A stretch of 64,000 nt of DNA, from contig OZ241368.1 of assembly GCA_965200525.1 (NCBI GenBank), positions 2,418,001-2,482,000 on the forward strand, written 5' to 3'. The notes below the pieces were generated by a model. The model saw only the letters and a list, made by a program, of their open reading frames with translations, was not told where the DNA came from and made no database searches. The translations under genes were made by a program, and so were the position numbers. Of the stretch, positions 7,867 to 16,350 are shown piece after piece (the first letter of the stretch is position 1; each line of letters begins with the position of its first letter). Source of the stretch: JANNPJ01 sp965200525 (GTDB taxonomy: Bacteria; Actinomycetota; Actinomycetes; Actinomycetales; Kineosporiaceae).

Positions 7867-10179
7867 ATGAACCTGAACGCGCTGCAGATCGTGGCCATCG
7901 TGATCAGTGTGGTGATGACCCTGGCCGGGGTGGCCCTGCTGACCCGGGCGGCGTCGTCCATCTATCGGGTCGTCGCCCTGGGCCAGCCCGACCCGCGCCG
8001 GACCGGCGAGCCCGGCGCCCGCACGGTGACCCTGCTGCGCGAGTTCCTCGGGCACACCCGGATGTCGCGGCTGCCGGTGGTCGCCGTCGCCCACTGGTTC
8101 ACCATGGTGTCGTTCGGCCTGCTCTTCCTCAGCCTGGTGACCGCCTACGGGCAGCTCTTCGACCCCGACTTCGCGATCGTGCTGCTCGGGCACTTCCCGC
8201 CCTACGAATGGGTGGTCGAAGGGATCACGCTGCTCGGGCTGATCGGCATCCTGACCCTGATCGCGATCCGGCAGAAGCAGCACCCCCGCGGCCAGGGGCG
8301 GGCCAGCCGGTTCTACGGATCGAGCTTCTGGCAGGCCTACTACGTCGAGTTCACCATCCTCGGGGTGCTGGTCTGCGTGAGCGCGCTGCGCGGCCTGGAG
8401 TACGCGCTCGACACCGAGCACCGCGGCGCCCTGCACTACCCGCTGAGCGAAGTGATCGGCTCGGCCCTGACCGGGCTCTCGACCGGCACCCTGAAGAACA
8501 CCATCGTCGTCGTCGCCGCGGTGAAGATCGTGATCTCGATGGCCTGGGCGATCACCATCGGGTTGCGCCCGACCATGGGCGTGGCCTGGCACCGGTTCCT
8601 GGCCTTCGCCAACATCTGGTTCAAGCGCCACCCGCACGGCCGGACCAGCCTCGGGGCCCTGCAGCCGATCTCACTCAAGGGCGAGGTGCTCGACTTCGAG
8701 AACATCGAGGACCTCGACGAGGACGCCGCGCTCGGCGTCGGCGTGGTCGAGAACTTCACCTGGAAGGGCCTGCTCGACTTCAGCACCTGCACCGAGTGCG
8801 GCCGCTGCCAGAGCCAGTGCCCGGCCTGGAACACCGAGAAGCCGCTCTCGCCCAAGCTGATGATCCTGGCCCTGCGCGATCACGCCCACGCCAAGGCACC
8901 CTGGTTGCAGGCGAGCGAGGAGGCCCGTAAGGCGGCCGAGACCGCCACCTCGGGCTCGGCGGATCAGGTCGGCACCGACGTGGGCGGCCTGATCGCGGCC
9001 CGGGCGCAGTCCGAACGGCCGCTGATCGGTGACACCGGCTACGACCTGGCCGACCCACTCGGGGCCTACGCCCAGGCCAGCGGGGTGATCGACCCCGACG
9101 TGCTGTGGTCGTGCGTGACCTGCGGCGCCTGCGTCGAGCAGTGCCCGGTCGACATCGAGCACGTCGACCACATCGTCGACATGCGCCGCTACCAGGTGCT
9201 GATCGAGTCGGCCTTCCCGAACGAGCTGAACGGCCTGTTCAAGAACTTGGAGAAGAACTCCAACCCGTGGGGCATGTCGCCCCGGCTGCGGATGGACTGG
9301 GCCAAGGACCTGCCGTTCGAGGTCAAGCAGGTCGGTACCGACATCGAGGACCTAGACGCGGTCGAGTACCTGTTCTGGGTCGGCTGCGCCGGGGCCTACG
9401 AGGACCGGCAGAAGAAGACCACCCGGGCCATCGCCGAACTGCTGAACACGGCCGGGGTCGAGTTCGCCGTCCTGGGTGACGGCGAGGCCTGCACCGGCGA
9501 CTCGGCCCGCCGCTCGGGCAACGAGTTCCTGTTCCAGCAGCTGGCGATGCAGAACGTCGAGGTGCTGAACGAGGCCAAGGCGACAAAGATCGTGGTCTCC
9601 TGCGCGCACTGCTTCAACACCCTCTCGAACGAGTACCCGCAACTCGGCGGCACGTACGAGGTGGTGCACCACACCCAGCTGCTGAACCGCCTGGTGCGGG
9701 ACAAGAAACTGACGCCGATCGCGCCGATCGAGGGCACCGGCGGCCCCACGCTGAGCGACGCCGGGGCGGGCGCCGACTCGGCCGGCTCGGCCGGCGCCGG
9801 AACCGTGACCTACCACGACCCCTGCTACATCGGGCGGCACAACGGGATCTACGAGCCGCCCCGCGAGCTGATCGGATCACTGCCCGGGCTGACCCTGAAG
9901 GAGATGCCGCGCAACCAGGAAAAGGCCTTCTGCTGCGGCGCCGGCGGGGCCCGGATGTGGATGGAGGAGAAGATCGGCAAGCGGATCAACCTCACCCGCA
10001 CCGAGGAAGCTCTGGCCACCGGAGCAGACACGATCGCGGTCGGCTGCCCGTTCTGCCGGGTGATGCTCTCCGACGGGCTGACCAGCAAGCAGGCGGACGG
10101 CGAGGCCCGGGCCGAGGTTCAAGTGCTGGACGTCGCCCAGCTCCTGCTGGCCGCGGTCAAGCGCACCCCCGCCGGCTGA
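7867..10179 (+). CDS. Membrane-anchored Fe-S oxidoreductase (heterodisulfide-reductase/CCG type)
   Basis: A 770-residue protein. Residues 1-240 contain about five membrane helices of the nitrate-reductase-gamma/HdrE type. Two [4Fe-4S] ferredoxin motifs follow (CTECGRCQSQCP near 307 and CVTCGACVEQCP near 416), then two cysteine-rich CCG domains (VVSCAHCFNTL near 577 and AFCCGAGGARMW near 687). The layout matches actinobacterial FadF/GlpC-like proteins that pass electrons from flavoproteins, such as acyl-CoA dehydrogenases, to the membrane quinone pool. A low-complexity Gly/Ala insert lies near residues 627-645. The electron donor is inferred from family only. Confidence 0.85.
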   Translation: MNLNALQIVAIVISVVMTLAGVALLTRAASSIYRVVALGQPDPRRTGEPGARTVTLLREFLGHTRMSRLPVVAVAHWFTMVSFGLLFLSLVTAYGQLFDPDFAIVLLGHFPPYEWVVEGITLLGLIGILTLIAIRQKQHPRGQGRASRFYGSSFWQAYYVEFTILGVLVCVSALRGLEYALDTEHRGALHYPLSEVIGSALTGLSTGTLKNTIVVVAAVKIVISMAWAITIGLRPTMGVAWHRFLAFANIWFKRHPHGRTSLGALQPISLKGEVLDFENIEDLDEDAALGVGVVENFTWKGLLDFSTCTECGRCQSQCPAWNTEKPLSPKLMILALRDHAHAKAPWLQASEEARKAAETATSGSADQVGTDVGGLIAARAQSERPLIGDTGYDLADPLGAYAQASGVIDPDVLWSCVTCGACVEQCPVDIEHVDHIVDMRRYQVLIESAFPNELNGLFKNLEKNSNPWGMSPRLRMDWAKDLPFEVKQVGTDIEDLDAVEYLFWVGCAGAYEDRQKKTTRAIAELLNTAGVEFAVLGDGEACTGDSARRSGNEFLFQQLAMQNVEVLNEAKATKIVVSCAHCFNTLSNEYPQLGGTYEVVHHTQLLNRLVRDKKLTPIAPIEGTGGPTLSDAGAGADSAGSAGAGTVTYHDPCYIGRHNGIYEPPRELIGSLPGLTLKEMPRNQEKAFCCGAGGARMWMEEKIGKRINLTRTEEALATGADTIAVGCPFCRVMLSDGLTSKQADGEARAEVQVLDVAQLLLAAVKRTPAG

Positions 10180-10330
10180 TCCTGCCCTCGCCGAGGCATC
10201 CCGGCCCCTGGCCGGCCACCGACTCCGACGTTCTTGCCGGTGAAGTCACCGGGGAAACAGGCACCAGGGACCAGTTCGTCTCACTCGACGAGGTCGATGA
10301 CGAACAGGCGCTCGGGGCGCGGGTCAGACC

Positions 10331-10499
10331 CAGTCGGTGCAGTCGGTGCAGTCGGTGCAGTCGGTGCAGTCGGTGCAGTCGGTGCAGTCGGTGCAGTCGG
10401 TGCAGTCGGTGCAGTCGGTGCAGTCGGTGCAGTCGGTGCAGTCGGTGCAGTCGGTGCAGTCGGTGCAGTCGGTGCAGTCGGTGCAGTCGGTGCAGTCGG
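10331..10499. repeat. 9-bp tandem array, about 18.8 copies of CAGTCGGTG
   Basis: A nearly pure run of CAGTCGGTG with no interruptions lies between the Fe-S gene and the 3' end of csrA. The whole 10,180-10,666 stretch has no convincing gene. The period of 9 keeps all frames open, so the open frames crossing it are artefacts. One frame would encode Ala-Val-Gly repeats, the same tripeptide encoded by the array inside fliP. Confidence 0.97.
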
Positions 10500-10538
10500 A
10501 CCGCAGCACGGCCAGGGCTGCGCCGACTGCACCGACTG
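10484..10538. terminator. 16-bp hairpin made from array copies; further degenerate copies to 10621
   Basis: The last 16 bases of the array (10484-10499) are perfectly complementary to CCGACTGCACCGACTG at 10523-10538, with a 23-base loop. Three variant copies (CAGTTGGTG, CAGTCGGTG, CAGTTGGTG) follow at 10573-10599, and an inverted CAACTGCAC at 10613-10621 can pair with them. The two hairpins between convergent transcripts could stop both of them. Confidence 0.55.
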
Positions 10539-10666
10539 GGCGCGCCGTTCACGGAAAGCCGCAGCTCAGAACCAGTTGGTGCAGTCGGTGCAGTTGGTGC
10601 ACGGGGCTGCATCAACTGCACGCGCCGAACCACGCAAGCTAGGACCGGTGCAGGTCGTTCTGACGG

Positions 10667-11548
10667 TCAACTGTTGGGCGGGGGGCCGGGACGGGGTACG
10701 GGCCGGGGGCGAGGCGCGGCGACGCCGGGCGGTAGGCCGGGGGTCGCCGGGACCGGCAACGGCTCGCCCTCGGGTATGCCGGGCGGCAGGTCGGAGCCGG
10801 CGTCGGAGTCGGCGGGCGGCCCCGGCGCCGGACTCGGGCTGGGCACCGGCGGGGTCGGCGGGCCGGGAACCGGGCGCACGGGGGGCGGACCGGGCTTGGG
10901 TCGCGGGACCGGCGGCTGAGGCACGGGCTGCGCGGAGCGCGGGCCACCGTTCGCGGGTGTGCGCTGAGCCGGTGGCGGCGTGGGGTGGGCCGGGACATCG
11001 GCCGGGGTCGGGTGACCCGACACCGTCGGATCGGGCACAGGATGGGACGGCGCGGAGGGCGAGCCGGGGGCAGATGACCCCACAGCCGACGACCCTGCAG
11101 GCGACCCGGCGGCGAACTGCCCGTCGGGCTGGACCGGGATCTGCTGACTCGGGGCGGGCTCAACCGAGGCACGCTGGTCCGCGGCTGGCGACACCGAGGC
11201 CTGCTGGTGCGAGCCTTCCGGGGCCGGCTGGACCGGCGGCCGGTCGGCATGGACCCGCTCGCCCGAGCGGCGATCGACCGGGCGACGGCTCGGCACCGCG
11301 GGCCGGGGCACGGCCGGGCGAGCGATCCGGCGGAGCCGATCGGCGACGTCCCCCAGATCGGCGCTCGGCGCGAGGGCGGCGGCATTGGCCGCCTGGACCT
11401 CGGCGTAGACCTCGGCCCGGTGCACCTGGATGCTCCGCGGGGCCTCGATCCCGAGACGCACGGTGTCACCCCGGACGTCCAGGACGACGACGCGCACGTC
11501 ATCTCCGATCACAATGCTCTCCCCGGCGCGGCGTGTCAGCACCAACAC
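10667..11548 (-). CDS. csrA: CsrA RNA-binding regulator with long proline-rich C-terminal extension
   Basis: A 293-residue protein. Residues 1-55 are a textbook CsrA domain (MLVLTRRAGESIVIGDD, then RLGIEAP and the RAEVYAEV helix). CsrA dimers bind GGA motifs in mRNA leaders and block translation, and in Firmicutes CsrA represses flagellin. The remaining ~230 residues are Pro/Ala/Ser-rich and look disordered; CsrA is normally 60-75 residues. The GTG at 11548 gives the canonical start and has GGAGGG just upstream. It is last in the flgN-flgK-flgL-fliW-csrA run, beside its usual partner fliW. The tail uses normal GC-rich codons with no internal stop or obvious frameshift. Its role is unknown. 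Confidence 0.9.
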   Translation of the reverse strand: MLVLTRRAGESIVIGDDVRVVVLDVRGDTVRLGIEAPRSIQVHRAEVYAEVQAANAAALAPSADLGDVADRLRRIARPAVPRPAVPSRRPVDRRSGERVHADRPPVQPAPEGSHQQASVSPAADQRASVEPAPSQQIPVQPDGQFAAGSPAGSSAVGSSAPGSPSAPSHPVPDPTVSGHPTPADVPAHPTPPPAQRTPANGGPRSAQPVPQPPVPRPKPGPPPVRPVPGPPTPPVPSPSPAPGPPADSDAGSDLPPGIPEGEPLPVPATPGLPPGVAAPRPRPVPRPGPPPNS

Positions 11549-11662
11549 AGCGGGCTCCCTCCCTGGACCCCCCAAAGCTGTCGGCGCGACTGGGAGTCAG
11601 CGACCGATCAACTTCCGACCAACTGCAGGCCGTGAGGAGATGTTAGCGGAAAGTGAGCATTG

Positions 11663-12247
11663 CTATGCCAGCGGCGCGCGAACCGGCCAATCCGAGCCGG
11701 TCAGGATCACCTGGGCCGCGGCCCGGGTGTGGGCATTGATCACGATCGGGGCAAGCAGGTTGGCGGTCGTCGAGGCAGCGTCCCGACCGACCGTCAGCAT
11801 GACCAGGACCAGGGCGTCCTCGGCCGTGGTCAGGCCCAGGTCACCGCACTCCTGGTCGTCCAACTCGATGTCGTAGTCGGAGAAGAAGGCGCCGGGGGCG
11901 GCCACCATGAACCGGACGTCGGCCCGCTCCAGGCTGCGCAGCTCGTACAGCGGCGAGTCCCCGGCACCCAACAGGGCGCCCGGGGCGCCGGACTCGGACG
12001 GGTCGACCGGAGCCGGCGACCCGGCGACGTCAGCGGACGAGCCGTCGGCCGCTTCGATCGGCTCGGCGTCCTCGTCGTCGAGCCGGACCAGCACGAACCG
12101 GCGCAGGCCGACGAATCCGGGGATCGGGTGCACGAACCACAGCTCGGGCAGGACGACCGGCACCGCCGCGGCGCTCGGATCGGCCGGGTGCTCGACGGAC
12201 TGGGGCGCCGAATCACTTCGGTCCTGCGCCACCGTGACTGACTGCAT
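11663..12247 (-). CDS. fliW: FliW flagellar assembly factor
   Basis: A 194-residue protein that in Bacillus binds cytoplasmic flagellin or CsrA, releasing CsrA repression when flagellin is exported. Family features include LPELWFVHPIPGFVGLRRFVLV near residue 40, the FMVAAPGAFFSDYDIEL block, and AQVILTGSDWPVRAPL near the end. It is about 40 residues longer than usual because of an acidic Ala/Ser/Pro insert near residues 65-105, between the two conserved halves. It lies 9 bases after flgL and upstream of csrA, so the whole switch is co-transcribed. Confidence 0.85.
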   Translation of the reverse strand: MQSVTVAQDRSDSAPQSVEHPADPSAAAVPVVLPELWFVHPIPGFVGLRRFVLVRLDDEDAEPIEAADGSSADVAGSPAPVDPSESGAPGALLGAGDSPLYELRSLERADVRFMVAAPGAFFSDYDIELDDQECGDLGLTTAEDALVLVMLTVGRDAASTTANLLAPIVINAHTRAAAQVILTGSDWPVRAPLA

Positions 12248-12255
12248 GGGGGTCC

Positions 12256-13131
12256 TCACCGTAGATAGTCCAGCAGTGAGGTCTGCAGGACCTTGCCGGC
12301 CGCGCCGAGCGCCGCCTGGTACGCCACTTGTGATGCCTGGAGGTCGAGGATCGCCTTGGGCAGGTCGACGTCCTCGTTCTGGCTGATTCGGGCGGTCAGG
12401 TCGAGCTGCTCGCCGTTGACCCGGGTCTGCGTGCTGGCCACCTGGGCCGCGCGGGCCCCGACCTCGCCGTCCGTGGTCAGCAGGGTGTTCAGCGCGCTGT
12501 CGAGCTGGTCCTGCAGATCCTGGAAGTCGGCGGTGCCGTTGGTGATGCTGGCCGAGATCTGGTCGATCAGGCCGGGCACGGTGGCGGCCCCCGACTCGGT
12601 GCCGCCGACATCGGTGCGGATGGTCACCTCGCGGGCGATCCGGGCCACCGTGGGCTGGTCGTTGCCGACGTAGTTGCCGGTGCTGTCGATCGCGACCGAA
12701 CCCTGCACCGTGCCACCGAACACCGGCCGGCCCAGCCACCGGGTGTTGTAGGAGTCGATGATTCCACTCTTGATCACCCCGAGCTCGCTGGTGATCGCGC
12801 TGCGACTGGCCTCCGGCAGGGACTCGTCGGCCGCATTGACGATCAGCGACTTGGCCCGGTTGAGCTGGGTGGCGATGTCCTGCAGGGCGCTGTCGGCGGT
12901 GTTGAGCCGGCCGGCGGCGTCGTCGATGTTGCGCAGGTACTGGTCGTCCAGCCGCTGCTGCGAGCGCAGCAGCATCGAGTTGGAGGCCGCGGCCGGGTCG
13001 TCGCTCGGCCGGGAGACGAGCTTGCCGCTGGACAGCTGCTCCTGCAGTTTCTGGTTGCGGCTGAGGTTGCCCTGCAAGCCGGTCAGAGCGCTCTGGCTGA
13101 GCATCCGCTGCGTGATGCGCGTACCGATCAT
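12256..13131 (-). CDS. flgL: Flagellar hook-filament junction protein FlgL
   Basis: A 291-residue flagellin-like junction protein (HAP3) exported through the flagellar secretion system and placed between FlgK and the filament. The N-terminal coiled region (ITQRMLSQSALTGLQGNL, then KLVSRPSDDPAAASNSMLLR) and the C-terminal helix (LPKAILDLQASQVAYQAAL) are typical. It directly follows flgK with a 3-base gap. Confidence 0.92.
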   Translation of the reverse strand: MIGTRITQRMLSQSALTGLQGNLSRNQKLQEQLSSGKLVSRPSDDPAAASNSMLLRSQQRLDDQYLRNIDDAAGRLNTADSALQDIATQLNRAKSLIVNAADESLPEASRSAITSELGVIKSGIIDSYNTRWLGRPVFGGTVQGSVAIDSTGNYVGNDQPTVARIAREVTIRTDVGGTESGAATVPGLIDQISASITNGTADFQDLQDQLDSALNTLLTTDGEVGARAAQVASTQTRVNGEQLDLTARISQNEDVDLPKAILDLQASQVAYQAALGAAGKVLQTSLLDYLR

Positions 13132-13134
13132 GGC

Positions 13135-14547
13135 TTACCCCGTTCCGGTGCGGTTGATGAGCGTGTCCATCATTTCGTCGACGGCCGTGATGACCCGGGC
13201 CGACGCCTGGTAGGCCCGCTGGTACTGCAGCAGCGAGGTCAGCTCCTCATCGATGCTCACCCCGGAGTCCGACTCGGCCGCGGCGGTGGCCGTGTTCAGC
13301 ACGGTGTCCTGGACGGCGGCCGCGTTGTTCAGTCCTTGGAGCTTGGTGCCCACATCGGCGGCCAGGCCGCGCAGCTGTACCGAGGGGCCCGGAGTTCCGC
13401 CGAGAGCAGCCTCGGCCTGGTCGTCCAGGGCCAGGTCGGCGATCTTGAGCGCATTGGCCCCGTCGACCACCCCGGGAGCACTGGCCACGGCCAGATCGGC
13501 CCCGGTGGTGGGAATCACCGTCAGGTCGTTGGCCCCGGAGCCGGCGAAGAAGTCGGTCCCGGCATCGCCGCCCAGGGTGTATCCGGTGGAGTGCACCGAG
13601 TTGACGGCGTCGCGCAGGGCCACGGCCACGGAGTTCAGCTGGTCGTTCATGGTGGGCAGGTCGGAGCCGAGCGAGGCCAGCAGGCCGGCCGTCTTGCCCG
13701 CCGAGACCGGCACCTTGATCGAGCCGAGCATGATCTGCGGCGGGTCGACCCCGGCCTGGTCGAGGGTGGTGGCCCCGGTCACGGTCAGCTGCTCGGCCCG
13801 GTTGCCCGAGACCAGCGTGATGCCGTTGACGATCACGTTCACGGTGTGGTCGGAGGCTTCCACGGTGCGGCCGCCGGCCAGTTCACCGATGGTCTGCACC
13901 AACTGGTCCCGCTTGTCCAGCAGCTCGTTCACCGGGCGGTCGGCGACCACGCCCTCCTTGATCTTCTGATTCACCTCGGCCAGGTCCTTGGCCGCCTGGT
14001 TGAGCTGGCCGACCGACACGTTGAGGTCGGTCGAGGCCGCCTCCCAGCGGTCCTCCAGCCCGGAGGAGACGAACTTCAGCTGGGTGACGACGGCGTTGGC
14101 GTTCTGCAGCACGACCGCGCCGGAGGCGGCCTGGTTCTGCGCGTCCCCAGGGTTCTGGGCCAGGTCGTGCCAGGACGAGTAGAAGGTGTCCAGGACGGAC
14201 TGGATGCCGTTGTCCCCCGGCTCGTTCAGCAGCCCCTCGGCCCCGCTCAGTGTGGAGGCCTGGATGTCCAGGGCGGCCTTGGAGGCGCTGGCGTTGACCC
14301 GGGCCGTCTCCAGGAACGTGTCGCGCACCCGGAACACGCCGTCAACCTGGACGCCACCGATGAAGGTGCCGGTGTCGCCGGTGTAGAAGTGGGCCGAGGT
14401 GGTGGCCCCGATCGAGCTCAGCTGAACCCGCTGGCGGGCGTAGCCGGGAGTGTTCGCGTTGGCGATGTTCTGGCTGGTGGTGTCGATGGCCCGCTGGGCC
14501 GCGTTCAGCCCACTGATCGCCGTGTTGAGTGCCGAAAAGCCTGCCAC
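13135..14547 (-). CDS. flgK: Flagellar hook-associated protein FlgK
   Basis: A 470-residue HAP1 that joins hook to filament. The N-terminus (FSALNTAISGLNAAQRAID, then SQNIANANTPGYARQRV) carries the rod/hook ANTPGY-type signature, and the C-terminal SIDEELTSLLQYQRAYQAS helix completes the coiled-coil core. The length is compact for the family (often 500-600), suggesting small outer domains. It is encoded just after flgN, its likely export chaperone. Confidence 0.93.
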   Translation of the reverse strand: MAGFSALNTAISGLNAAQRAIDTTSQNIANANTPGYARQRVQLSSIGATTSAHFYTGDTGTFIGGVQVDGVFRVRDTFLETARVNASASKAALDIQASTLSGAEGLLNEPGDNGIQSVLDTFYSSWHDLAQNPGDAQNQAASGAVVLQNANAVVTQLKFVSSGLEDRWEAASTDLNVSVGQLNQAAKDLAEVNQKIKEGVVADRPVNELLDKRDQLVQTIGELAGGRTVEASDHTVNVIVNGITLVSGNRAEQLTVTGATTLDQAGVDPPQIMLGSIKVPVSAGKTAGLLASLGSDLPTMNDQLNSVAVALRDAVNSVHSTGYTLGGDAGTDFFAGSGANDLTVIPTTGADLAVASAPGVVDGANALKIADLALDDQAEAALGGTPGPSVQLRGLAADVGTKLQGLNNAAAVQDTVLNTATAAAESDSGVSIDEELTSLLQYQRAYQASARVITAVDEMMDTLINRTGTG

Positions 14548-14554
14548 GACAGCC

Positions 14555-15052
14555 TCACAGAGCCCGGTCGACGATGGAGCGGCCCAGACCGGAGATCAGG
14601 TCGGTCCGACCCTTGGCGTTGTACCCCTGCGACGTCACGCCGACCCGGCCGTTGGTGGCGGCCAGCGTGGTCTCGATGGCGGCCAGGCCGGCCGCGGTCA
14701 TCGCCCGGCTGGCGTCGGCCAGGTAGCTGAGCTCGGTGGCCACCGCGATCAGGGCGTTGCGGTGCTCCAGGAGGACCTCGGTCCAGGGCGGCTGGGCCCC
14801 GGCGGCCAGGTCCTCCAGGGTGGAGCCGAGCGGCAGCCCGAGTTCGCGAGCGGCCGTGTCGGAGACCGCGGCCCGCTGGATCTCGATCACCGCGATCTGG
14901 TCGAGCAGCATCTCCACCTCGGTGGTCGCGGCCGGCAGCCAGCGATTGCGGCCGCCGGCCAGCATCAGCTGTTCGCACTCCAGCCGGTAGGCAAGGAGCT
15001 CGAGGAGCTCACGCTGGCGCCAGAGCACCGCGGCGAGGTCGGGAAGGCTCAT
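14555..15052 (-). CDS. flgN: FlgN-type chaperone for hook-associated proteins
   Basis: A 165-residue, mainly helical protein. Its start (LPDLAAVLWRQRELLELLAYRLECEQ) and the RWLPAATTEVEMLLDQI segment match the FlgN chaperone family, which keeps FlgK and FlgL export-competent. First gene of the minus-strand operon; flgK starts 7 bases after its stop. The sequence is diverged, so the call rests partly on position. Confidence 0.75.
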   Translation of the reverse strand: MSLPDLAAVLWRQRELLELLAYRLECEQLMLAGGRNRWLPAATTEVEMLLDQIAVIEIQRAAVSDTAARELGLPLGSTLEDLAAGAQPPWTEVLLEHRNALIAVATELSYLADASRAMTAAGLAAIETTLAATNGRVGVTSQGYNAKGRTDLISGLGRSIVDRAL

Positions 15053-15284
15053 GTCAACGACTCCAGGTCGGCGTTACGCCAGGCAGTCCGGCTCGGACGC
15101 CCGCACGAAGGATCTTCTGGGGAGTTCTGTCGGCATCCCGGCGGTGGACCTGAGGATTTCTTGATCTGCGGCTGTCACCGGCTCGCGCCGAAGGGCTGGC
15201 CCGGACGGGTGATTCCGCCGGGCAACCGCTCAGCTCCTGCTCCTCAGCGCTGGAGAGGCTGGGCGCGGCGGCCGATGAGGGACC

Positions 15285-16214
15285 GTGTTCGAGACGAGTT
15301 CCACCTCACCCCGCGGCGCCGGCCGGGCCGACGACGGTTCCCTGAAGTCCGCCCAGGACCTCGAGGCACTGATCACCACCCACCTGCCGCTGGTCGGGCA
15401 CATCGCCCGGGAGACGGCGTCCCGGCTGCCCCGCCATCTGGGCACCGACGATCTGGTCGGGGCCGGTTCGCTGGCCCTGGTGCAGGCCGCGCACTCGTTC
15501 GACGCCGCCCTCGGCGTCCCGTTCGCCCGGTTCGCGAACACCAGGGTGCGCGGAGCGATGATCGACCAGATGCGCCAGCGGGACTGGGTCTCCCGCTCGG
15601 TCCGGTCCCGGTCCAAGGCGATCGCGGCCGCGGCCGAGGCGCTCACCGCCGGCCTCGGGCGCGAACCCACCGACGTCGAACTGGCCGCGGCCACCGGCCA
15701 TTCCGAGGCCGAGCTGCGCGAGATCCGCAGTGGTACGGACCGCGCCGTCGTCCTGAGTCTCGACCCTGTCTCGGCCGAGGACGAGGGTCTGGCCGGCGGG
15801 CTGGCCGACCCGGCGCCCCGCCCGGACGAGGCCCTGATCGCGGCCGAGCGGCTCGGCTACCTGCGCGACGCGATCGCTGAACTGCCCGACCGGCTGCGCC
15901 AGGTCGTGACTGCCTATTACCTGCAGCAGCGCCCGCTGACCGAGATCGCGGCCCAGCTCGGCGTCACCCAGTCGCGGGCCTCGCAGCTGCGCGGTGAGGG
16001 GCTCGACCTGATGCGCGAAGCCCTGCAGGCCTTGTGGACGGCGACCCCGGGCGGCCCCCGCTCGAGCGCGCACGAGCATTCGGGCGACCCCGGAGTGCGC
16101 TCGCGCCGCCGGGACGCCTACGTGAAGGCCGTCTCGCAGCGCTCGGGGCCGGCCCGGCGGGCCAACGTGCAGGCGTATCTGGACGGCAGCACGCTCGACG
16201 ACGCCCGCCGCTGA
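15285..16214 (+). CDS. fliA: Flagellar RNA polymerase sigma factor FliA (sigma-28 type)
   Basis: A 309-residue sigma factor. Region 2 (GAGSLALVQAAHSFDAALGV, FARFANTRVRGAMIDQMR) lies at about residues 55-105, region 3 at about 110-150, and the region 4 helix-turn-helix (LTEIAAQLGVTQSRASQLR) near 220-245. It directs transcription of late flagellar genes. About 55 basic residues follow region 4, longer than most FliA proteins. The GTG start has GAGGGA just before it. It is divergent from flgN across a 232-base spacer with no recognisable FliA promoter. No flgM anti-sigma gene is visible in the window. Confidence 0.92.
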   Translation: MFETSSTSPRGAGRADDGSLKSAQDLEALITTHLPLVGHIARETASRLPRHLGTDDLVGAGSLALVQAAHSFDAALGVPFARFANTRVRGAMIDQMRQRDWVSRSVRSRSKAIAAAAEALTAGLGREPTDVELAAATGHSEAELREIRSGTDRAVVLSLDPVSAEDEGLAGGLADPAPRPDEALIAAERLGYLRDAIAELPDRLRQVVTAYYLQQRPLTEIAAQLGVTQSRASQLRGEGLDLMREALQALWTATPGGPRSSAHEHSGDPGVRSRRRDAYVKAVSQRSGPARRANVQAYLDGSTLDDARR

Positions 16215-16266
16215 TCCGGGCAATTCGCCGAACCGAATCAGCCGGAAATTGTTTTCGGAGAACTTC

Positions 16267-16293
16267 TCAAGACCCCTCGACCCCCGTCGATAG
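16267..16293 (+). promoter_or_regulatory. FliA-type promoter of fliC
   Basis: TCAAGACC (16267-16274), 11 bases, then GTCGATAG (16286-16293) matches the sigma-28 layout TAAAGTTT-N11-GCCGATAA in order and spacing. The predicted start is near 16300, giving a leader of about 50 bases. Confidence 0.6.
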
Positions 16294-16303
16294 GTATCTC
16301 GAA

Positions 16304-16343
16304 CGCCGGGCCACGGACGGACCGGCGACGACCCTACCAAGGA
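16304..16343 (+). promoter_or_regulatory. Candidate CsrA-binding sites in the fliC leader
   Basis: CGCCGG (16304-16309) pairs perfectly with CCGGCG (16322-16327). The 12-base loop holds two overlapping ACGGA motifs (16313-16317, 16317-16321). A second site, AAGGA (16339-16343), overlaps the ribosome binding sequence. CsrA recognises A-N-GGA in hairpin loops and represses flagellin through one upstream site plus one at the ribosome site, as known for Bacillus hag. Here csrA and fliW are in the adjacent operon. Confidence 0.6.
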
Positions 16344-16350
16344 GGACACC

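Noticed and set aside
10331..10499. CRISPR array
   Set aside because: The units are 9 bp, contiguous and without spacers. The arrays at 42.7 and 62.6-62.9 kb fail for the same reason.
10234..11646. 470-codon plus-strand frame covering the 9-bp array and the antisense of csrA
   Set aside because: A 9-bp unit cannot create stops, so the frame is open by composition. The product has an Ala-Val-Gly run joined to antisense of a clear csrA.
15053..15284. FliA promoter for flgN or fliA in the divergent spacer
   Set aside because: A TCAAG on the minus strand at 15164-15160 has no CCGAT-like core at the right distance, and the plus strand has no match.
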